Part shown: one piece after another, positions 13,404 to 17,205 of the stretch
Position numbering within the stretch: the first letter of the stretch is position 1
Layout of the letters: every line of letters begins with the position of its first letter
NCBI GenBank assembly: GCA_007133925.1
Contig: SLLU01000023.1
Location: 1-17,205 of the forward strand
Direction of reading: 5' to 3'
DNA from: Candidatus Halarchaeoplasma halalkaliphilum
GTDB lineage: Archaea > Thermoplasmatota > Thermoplasmata > Halarchaeoplasmatales > Halarchaeoplasmataceae
Length of the DNA: 17,205 nt
Made by a program: the position numbers and the translations under genes
Notes under the pieces: generated by a model
Seen by the model: the letters and a program-made list of their open reading frames with translations, nothing else
Database searches by the model: none
What the model was told of the DNA's origin: nothing

Positions 13404-13592
13404 TTAGAACTGCATGACGTCGTCTATCAGGTCTTTGTGGGCGAGTATCATACGCCGGCAGCAGTAGCGTTCTATACCCAGGTCATCCAGGACCTCACCG
13501 GGGTCCTCACCCCGTTGGACCCTGCTGAGATATACCTCATATATGTTCGCCACCACTTTTCCGCAGGTAAAGCATCTTATGGGTATTATCAT
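13404..13592 (-). CDS. rpoN: DNA-directed RNA polymerase subunit N (Rpb10 homologue)
   Basis: 62 aa, full length for archaeal RpoN, a small zinc-binding subunit that links the RpoD/RpoL assembly platform to the largest catalytic subunits. It starts MIIPIRCFTCGKV and contains the zinc ligands CxxC (7 and 10) and the CC pair in RYCCRRMIL (44-45). A longer in-frame ATG at 13745 would add 51 residues unlike any RpoN; the ATG at 13592 follows GGTGATGTGG and begins 10 nt after the rps9 stop, so it is the start. Third-to-last element of the operon, with tRNA-Pro behind it. The usual continuation (rpoK, eno, rps2) is absent here. Confidence 0.97.
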   Translation of the reverse strand: MIIPIRCFTCGKVVANIYEVYLSRVQRGEDPGEVLDDLGIERYCCRRMILAHKDLIDDVMQF

Positions 13593-13602
13593 CTTATCCA
13601 CA

Positions 13603-14010
13603 TCACCTGTAAGACTTTTGTCTCTTCTTCCGGGCACCACGACCCATGGGCTGCTTGGGAAGGCTTCTTCTGGGATCGGATACCAGTAGACTGCGGTCGT
13701 ACTCCTTGAACAGATCTTCCAGTTCGGGGTCCTGGAAGTAATCAACGAAGCAGAGGGCTATGGCGGTCCTTGCAGCACCGGCCTGACCCATGACACCGCC
13801 TCCAGTAACGTTCACATCCACATCAACCTTGTCCGCCCGGTCTCCGACCAGCTGGATCGGTTCCTGGATCTTAAGTTTGGCCATCTGAGGTTTCTGTATC
13901 TCCAAGGGGACGCTGTTGATGCGTATTCGCCCCTTGCCAGACCTTATGGTGGCCTTGGCGATGGCAGTCTTCCTTTTTCCGGTTTTTGTTATTGTCTTGT
14001 TATCTACCAT
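13603..14010 (-). CDS. rps9: 30S ribosomal protein uS9
   Basis: 135 aa from the chosen start. Universal uS9 of the small-subunit head, whose C-terminal tail reaches the P-site tRNA. Signature: GKRKTAIAKATIRSGKGRIRIN near the N-terminus, VNVTGGGVMGQAGAARTAIA in the middle, and the basic end GARKKRQKSYR, whose final Arg contacts the tRNA anticodon loop in the family. ATG at 14016 is also in frame, but GAGGT (14022-14018) is 7 nt from the ATG at 14010 and only 1 nt from the other. GAGGT overlaps the rpl13 stop, so the genes are translationally linked. Confidence 0.97.
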   Translation of the reverse strand: MVDNKTITKTGKRKTAIAKATIRSGKGRIRINSVPLEIQKPQMAKLKIQEPIQLVGDRADKVDVDVNVTGGGVMGQAGAARTAIALCFVDYFQDPELEDLFKEYDRSLLVSDPRRSLPKQPMGRGARKKRQKSYR

Positions 14011-14021
14011 GATCATAACCT

Positions 14022-14432
14022 CTAGAATTTGGCTCCCAGATAGGATGAGACTTCAGCAAGTGTCACGCCCTTCTTTCCGTGGAACTCCTTGACATCGGGG
14101 TTGATTATCTCGGAATCCTTGAACTCCTTGGGAACCCCTATGTAAGCTCTCAATCTCTTAAATGCCGCTCTGCCCTTGGGCTGCTGGTATGGTAGCATAC
14201 CCCTGACCGCCCGCTTGAAGATCCTTTCGGGTCTTCTTGGATAGAAGGGGCCTCTCATCTGTTTACCCCTTTCCCGGTTGGTCTTGTATTTGGAGAAGAT
14301 CATATCTCGATCTCCAAGTATGACCACCTTCTCGGCATTGACCACCCGGACCTCTTCTCCATTGAGTAGATCCTTGGCTATTTGGGTTGCCAGGCGTCCC
14401 ATTACCTTATCCTTTCCGTCGTAGACCTTCAT
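14022..14432 (-). CDS. rpl13: 50S ribosomal protein uL13
   Basis: 136 aa, normal for archaeal uL13, an early large-subunit assembly protein that binds 23S rRNA. Recognisable blocks: VMGRLATQIAKDLLNGEEVRVVNAEK at the N-terminus, FSKYKTNRERGKQMRGPFYPRRPERIFKRAVRGMLPYQQPKGRAAFKRLRAYIGVP in the middle (each a known conserved stretch, quoted here in part as YPRRPERIFKRAVRGMLP). The ATG is 4 nt after the rpl18e stop; GGGGTGA spanning that stop is its ribosome binding site. Middle gene of the operon. Confidence 0.97.
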   Translation of the reverse strand: MKVYDGKDKVMGRLATQIAKDLLNGEEVRVVNAEKVVILGDRDMIFSKYKTNRERGKQMRGPFYPRRPERIFKRAVRGMLPYQQPKGRAAFKRLRAYIGVPKEFKDSEIINPDVKEFHGKKGVTLAEVSSYLGAKF

Positions 14433-14436
14433 GATT

Positions 14437-14799
14437 TCACCCCATTATCCTTATTCCGGAGCCCTTGGGATTCTCCTTTGCCATCTCCCTTAAATCCTTG
14501 TAGGATCCTCCGGCGTCTTCGATCTTCTTTCTGGCACTCTGGCTTATGCTGAACGAGCCTACGCTCACCTTCTTGTTCAGGTAACCTGCTCCAAGAACCT
14601 TTCCTGGAACCAAGATTACATCTCCTTCACTGGCGTAGCGTTGTATGGTAGAAAGGTTTACCTCGGCCCAGTTCCTTGAGGGCTTTTCGAGCCTTTCCGC
14701 CACATCTCGCCAGATAGGTGCCGATTCAGTCCTCGCCCGGGCCTTCAAAAACCGGACCAGACGTATTGTGTTCGGGTTTGTTTTCTTTTCTAGTGTCAT
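14437..14799 (-). CDS. rpl18e: 50S ribosomal protein eL18
   Basis: 120 aa. Archaeal/eukaryotic-type large-subunit protein absent from bacteria. Conserved blocks: TNPNTIRLVRFLKARARTE, APIWRDVAERLEKPSRNWAEVN, DVILVPGKVLGAG and the C-terminal GSGIRIMG. A longer in-frame ATG at 14838 adds 13 residues, but a strong ribosome binding site GGAGGAG (14806-14812) is 6 nt before the ATG at 14799, and family members begin near TNPNTIRL, so 14799 is the start. First gene of the operon; its promoter TATA box lies in the 3' end of the CARF-like gene region. Confidence 0.97.
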   Translation of the reverse strand: MTLEKKTNPNTIRLVRFLKARARTESAPIWRDVAERLEKPSRNWAEVNLSTIQRYASEGDVILVPGKVLGAGYLNKKVSVGSFSISQSARKKIEDAGGSYKDLREMAKENPKGSGIRIMG

Positions 14800-14849
14800 A
14801 TCTGACTCCTCCGATATGCGGAAGCGTGCCCTTCCCACACACTATGTTC

Positions 14850-14859
14850 TTTATAAACC
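14850..14859 (-). promoter_or_regulatory. TATA box for the ribosomal protein operon
   Basis: GTTTATAAAG on the minus strand, about 25 nt upstream of a predicted start near 14829. That gives a leader of about 30 nt carrying GGAGGAG. The left end of the box overlaps the region just past the CARF-like gene's stop codon (14860-14862). Confidence 0.6.
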
Positions 14860-15663
14860 TTACTGAATGGTCTCCTCATGCCCAGGACCGGTGGCCGAGA
14901 GGTACAGTTCTCCCAACCGAGTCATTGTGATCTTTAACCGCCTGTCTTCCCTGTGAGTATCCACCAGGCCCTTTCGTACCAGTATGTCCAGACGATACTG
15001 TATGCTGGACCGCTTCACCTCTTCCCCGGTCAGCCCGTCAACGTACTCCACCAATTCTTCAATGGAATCCACACCACCCCTGTCCTTGAGGACGGAGAGT
15101 ATCTGCCTGTCCCTCTCGTTTATTTCCTGTATGGGGAAAACTGGTATCTGCTGATACCCTTCCACACCCACTGCCATACCCTTTTCCATGAACAATTCTC
15201 CCAGGGCCTTTAACTTTTCGTGGTCATCTGTTTTGAGCACTTCTTCGATCATGTCCGGTACCAGATACCTCTCCGGAGATGCGTAGAATATCTCTATACG
15301 TTCCCTGTGGGGTGAAAGGAAGGCGGCGCTCATCATGGCTGCGGTGGCCAGTTTGGGTACCGGAGAGACATTTATGTAAACCATCTTTCCGGCACCGGCG
15401 TACCTGTTTATCTGCTCCAGGGTTTCCAGGAAAACCTCGTCGAAATCGTATATGTCCACCTCCACCACTTCCGTCTCCACGGGCACTCCCCGGATCTTGT
15501 CTAAAAAGACACCGGAGAGGTCCCGGGCATGGGTGTAGGGCGAGGAGCGGGAATGGAGTATGATCAACTTGTCAACGGGATACCTGCTCAGCATGGGTAT
15601 GATCATACGGTCGTATTCGAATCCCCCGGCGGTGATGTGGACTCCGGTTTCCTTGGGCTTCAT
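14860..15663 (-). CDS. CARF-like sensor with winged-helix DNA-binding domain
   Basis: 267 aa, a ligand-responsive transcription factor. Residues about 5-150 look like a Rossmann-type CARF domain: GVHITAGGFEYDRMIIPML, strand DKLIILHSRSSPYTHAR, and the central VYINVSPVPKLATAAMMSAAF (95-115), which occupies the place of the nucleotide-binding NxSxGTK-type loop of CARF proteins. Residues about 183-258 are a winged helix (RDRQILSVLKDRGG, EVKRSSIQYRLDILVRKGLV, LKITMTRLGELYLSA). The layout matches Csa3-type regulators and the DUF6293/HFX_2341-like archaeal family; the latter fits a stand-alone gene better. No cas gene or CRISPR array is in the window. No ribosome binding site precedes the ATG; the TATA box is 31 nt away. 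Divergent from the AAA+ gene, with a pair of dyads between. Confidence 0.83.
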   Translation of the reverse strand: MKPKETGVHITAGGFEYDRMIIPMLSRYPVDKLIILHSRSSPYTHARDLSGVFLDKIRGVPVETEVVEVDIYDFDEVFLETLEQINRYAGAGKMVYINVSPVPKLATAAMMSAAFLSPHRERIEIFYASPERYLVPDMIEEVLKTDDHEKLKALGELFMEKGMAVGVEGYQQIPVFPIQEINERDRQILSVLKDRGGVDSIEELVEYVDGLTGEEVKRSSIQYRLDILVRKGLVDTHREDRRLKITMTRLGELYLSATGPGHEETIQ

Positions 15664-15689
15664 CAGGGGGTGTATGTGCGGGCCCCCTA

Positions 15690-15698
15690 TTTATAAAT
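15690..15698 (-). promoter_or_regulatory. TATA box for the CARF-like regulator
   Basis: ATTTATAAA on the minus strand, centred 31 nt before the ATG at 15663. The first dyad (15709-15724) lies immediately upstream of it. Confidence 0.6.
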
Positions 15699-15708
15699 TA
15701 CGTCAGAT

Positions 15709-15724
15709 AACGGATTTTTCCGTT
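15709..15724. promoter_or_regulatory. candidate operator, dyad copy 1 (AACGG-N6-CCGTT)
   Basis: AACGGATTTTTCCGTT; with flanking bases TAACGGA/TCCGTTA it is a perfect 7-bp inverted repeat. It lies upstream of the regulator's TATA box and touches the TATA box of the divergent AAA+ gene. Confidence 0.6.
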
Positions 15725-15725
15725 A

Positions 15726-15735
15726 ATTATAAATA
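15726..15735 (+). promoter_or_regulatory. TATA box for the AAA+ ATPase gene
   Basis: ATTATAAATA. It predicts a start near 15757 and a leader of about 60 nt that contains dyad copy 2 and the GGAGGT ribosome binding site. A weaker TATA-like TTTATACG (15786-15793) closer to the gene is an alternative. Confidence 0.5.
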
Positions 15736-15771
15736 CGGGCTGTGCCCTTATGAGTATTTACTTCGTTAAAT

Positions 15772-15787
15772 AACGGTGTTTTCCGTT
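15772..15787. promoter_or_regulatory. candidate operator, dyad copy 2 (AACGG-N6-CCGTT)
   Basis: AACGGTGTTTTCCGTT, the same half-sites and spacing as copy 1, starting exactly 63 bp later. An overlapping repeat CGTTA-AA-TAACG (15764-15775) extends it to the left. Confidence 0.6.
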
Positions 15788-15817
15788 TATACGTACCAAA
15801 CCACGGAGGTAAATGAT

Positions 15818-17205
15818 ATGGAAGACGAAAATTGGATGGACATACATGAACTTATGAAAAGGATCCAGCTGGGAGACCATCTAGACATGGATGAGGTGGA
15901 GTGTTTCAAGGATAACAAGCAGTACCTGAAGGCCGCACGCACGTTCTTTCTGGACGTGTCCGTGGAGGCAGATTTTCTGGCCAGGAATCCCTCACCGAGG
16001 AGGATGCAGGAGAGGAGTAAAGAGTACCGAGAGCGCTTAAAAGAGCTTTTGAAAAAGAAGGAGTTGGGCGAGGGAGAGGAATCCTTTCCTTCCTCCAGGG
16101 TATTCATGGAGAACTGTCTCAACAATGCACAATACTGCATAGTGATGCTCCTGTTAGCCCGAAGGGGTATGGGATTGAGGATGCACAGCAGATGGATGAG
16201 CGGGGAGACCATCATACTGGCCCTCAAACTACTCCTGGACACCGAACCCGAGGATGCCCGCATGCTCCTCAGAACTCCATCGTCACTTATGGCAAAGGGA
16301 TTCCTGGAAATAGGAATGGACCGGGGACCCAGATTTCCCGGGAGGAGACGGGATCACCTTAGAGAAGACGAAGGAGTCGAGGACAGGCTTTACAAGATAA
16401 ACGAGGATGTTGTTGATGCCCTATACGGATCAAAGGTACCAGTAAGGAGACAGAGGGAGGAGGAAAGAGAGGAAGAGGCCGTGAAGAAGGTAAAGAGCGA
16501 TGTGAGCCTTGAACAGGTGATCCTTCCCAAGGATATAGAAGAATCAGTTTTATCCATGCTGGAGCAGTACAGGAACCGTAACAAGTTCATGGAAAAGTGG
16601 AACATGAAGTCCATACTGGGGGAACGCAAAGGATTTAACCTACTACTTTCAGGATCCCCGGGGACGGGAAAAACCATGCTGGCCAAGGCCCTTGCAAAAA
16701 AGCTGGACCTGGATCTGTACGTGCTGTCCTTCGGAGACCTGGTGGACTGCTGGTACGGTAACACGGAGAAGAACGTATCCCGGGTACTGGACACCCTGGA
16801 CCAGGGGAGCATACTCCTGATAGACGAGGCCGACGGTGTTCTCCAGAGGAGAGGACCTTCCAGGTCTTCATGCGACCGGACTGAAAACCGGATAGTGAAC
16901 ATACTACTCCAGGGTATGGAGAACCATGAAGGTGTGATGATTTTTACCACCAATGTAGCCATAGGTCTGGATAGGGCTGTGGAGAGGAGGATGGACTTGA
17001 AGCTCGAACTCCCGATCCCGGATGCCGCTGGAAGAAAGGAGATATGGAAGCTCCACATACCCAGGGAGATGCCCCTGGGAAAAGATGTGGATATAGGGGC
17101 CCTTGCGGAGAAGTACGAATTCTCAGGGGGACATATCAGAAATGGGGTACTCAACGCCGCCAGACGTGCCATCAAAAACGGTAGGGACGAAGTCATCATG
17201 GAGGA
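15818..17205 (+). CDS. AAA+ ATPase with unrecognised helical N-terminal region (3' end outside window)
   Basis: Open from the ATG at 15818 to the right edge: 462 complete codons and no stop. GGAGGT (15805-15810) lies 7 nt before the ATG. Residues 1 to about 245 are mostly helical with no domain I know (RSKEYRERLKELLKKKE, FMENCLNNAQYCIVMLLLARRG), followed by a charged linker (RRQREEEREEEAVKKVKS). The AAA core has Walker A GSPGTGKT (279-286), a pore-loop-like block WYGNTEKNV, Walker B ILLIDEAD (332-339), sensor 1 N379 (IFTTN), arginine-finger candidates R390/R391 (AVERRMD) and a sensor 2 region FSGGHIRNG. It resembles the Cdc48/Vps4/Ycf46-type classical AAA clade: a protein-remodelling or assembly ATPase, partner unknown. 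Divergent from the CARF-like regulator. Confidence 0.88.
   Translation, partial: MEDENWMDIHELMKRIQLGDHLDMDEVECFKDNKQYLKAARTFFLDVSVEADFLARNPSPRRMQERSKEYRERLKELLKKKELGEGEESFPSSRVFMENCLNNAQYCIVMLLLARRGMGLRMHSRWMSGETIILALKLLLDTEPEDARMLLRTPSSLMAKGFLEIGMDRGPRFPGRRRDHLREDEGVEDRLYKINEDVVDALYGSKVPVRRQREEEREEEAVKKVKSDVSLEQVILPKDIEESVLSMLEQYRNRNKFMEKWNMKSILGERKGFNLLLSGSPGTGKTMLAKALAKKLDLDLYVLSFGDLVDCWYGNTEKNVSRVLDTLDQGSILLIDEADGVLQRRGPSRSSCDRTENRIVNILLQGMENHEGVMIFTTNVAIGLDRAVERRMDLKLELPIPDAAGRKEIWKLHIPREMPLGKDVDIGALAEKYEFSGGHIRNGVLNAARRAIKNGRDEVIME

Noticed and set aside
15665..15688. AGGGGG/CCCCCT inverted repeat upstream of the CARF-like start
   Set aside because: Six base pairs around a 12-nt centre in a short stretch between TATA box and ATG; may be chance, and too weak to call an operator beside the much clearer dyads.
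15787..16263. 158-codon minus-strand open frame opposite the AAA+ N-terminal region
   Set aside because: The plus-strand frame has GGAGGT 7 nt before its ATG and continues unbroken into the ATPase core; the antisense product has Ser-rich shadow composition and would run into the operator dyad.
16390..17199. 269-codon minus-strand open frame across the AAA+ gene
   Set aside because: It is antisense to a frame carrying Walker A, Walker B, sensor 1 and arginine fingers; its product is a low-complexity Ser/Pro/Arg sequence typical of a shadow frame.
1..17205. CRISPR array to accompany the CARF-like regulator
   Set aside because: I looked for regularly spaced direct repeats on both strands and saw none; the only repeated motif near the regulator is the two-copy dyad.

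Overview
The window is archaeal. The evidence is an uninterrupted rpl18e-rpl13-rps9-rpoN cluster (RNA polymerase subunit N is not bacterial), TATA boxes about 25-31 nt upstream of start codons that often lack a Shine-Dalgarno site, an archaeal-type hypoxanthine phosphoribosyltransferase, and class II tRNA-Ser with a G discriminator. Heavy use of ATA, AGG and AGA codons, the PKD-bearing and beta-helix surface proteins, and the mixture of regulators suggest a euryarchaeal lineage, perhaps Thermoplasmatota. The phylum is an inference; the domain is not in doubt.

Layout. (1) Positions 1-1708: the 3' tail of a possible gene, a tyrosine integrase and a ribbon-helix-helix/coiled-coil/winged-helix protein lie downstream of the 3' end of tRNA-Ser(CGA). 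This AT-richer block looks like one end of an integrated element that used the tRNA as its attachment site. (2) 1791-4333: a secreted, membrane-anchored phospholipase D-like protein with a PKD domain converges on hypE, a [NiFe]-hydrogenase maturation gene standing alone. (3) 4409-7155: a 59-residue membrane protein, then three tightly spaced genes: a 6-oxopurine-type methylthionucleoside phosphorylase, an MTA/SAH/5'-deoxyadenosine deaminase and hypoxanthine phosphoribosyltransferase. Together they form a complete route from methylthioadenosine to IMP through inosine-type intermediates. (4) 7152-10544 (minus): a MoaD/ThiS-like ubiquitin-fold protein followed by a 1039-residue beta-helix surface protein with one membrane anchor and a highly charged cytoplasmic tail. 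(5) 10665-11713: a winged-helix regulator, a small Sm-like candidate and a second winged-helix protein. (6) 11867-13297: a MATE efflux transporter behind an unusual 150-bp promoter region. (7) 13311-14799 (minus): the ribosomal protein/rpoN operon, ending in tRNA-Pro(GGG) with an encoded CCA and no visible promoter of its own. (8) 14860-15663 (minus): a CARF-like winged-helix regulator, divergent from an AAA+ ATPase (15818 to the right edge) whose long helical N-terminal part I do not recognise.

The strongest candidate for an undescribed system is region 8. The divergent promoter between the CARF-like regulator and the AAA+ gene holds two copies of the dyad AACGG-N6-CCGTT exactly 63 bp (six helical turns) apart, with no CRISPR array or cas gene in view. 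This looks like a ligand-sensing regulator controlling itself and a remodelling ATPase.

The genome is compact: at three convergent junctions (132/133, 3284-3287, 7152-7155) the two stop codons touch or overlap. First genes of transcripts tend to look leaderless, while internal operon genes carry clear GGAGG/GGTG ribosome binding sites; this pattern was used to choose several starts.
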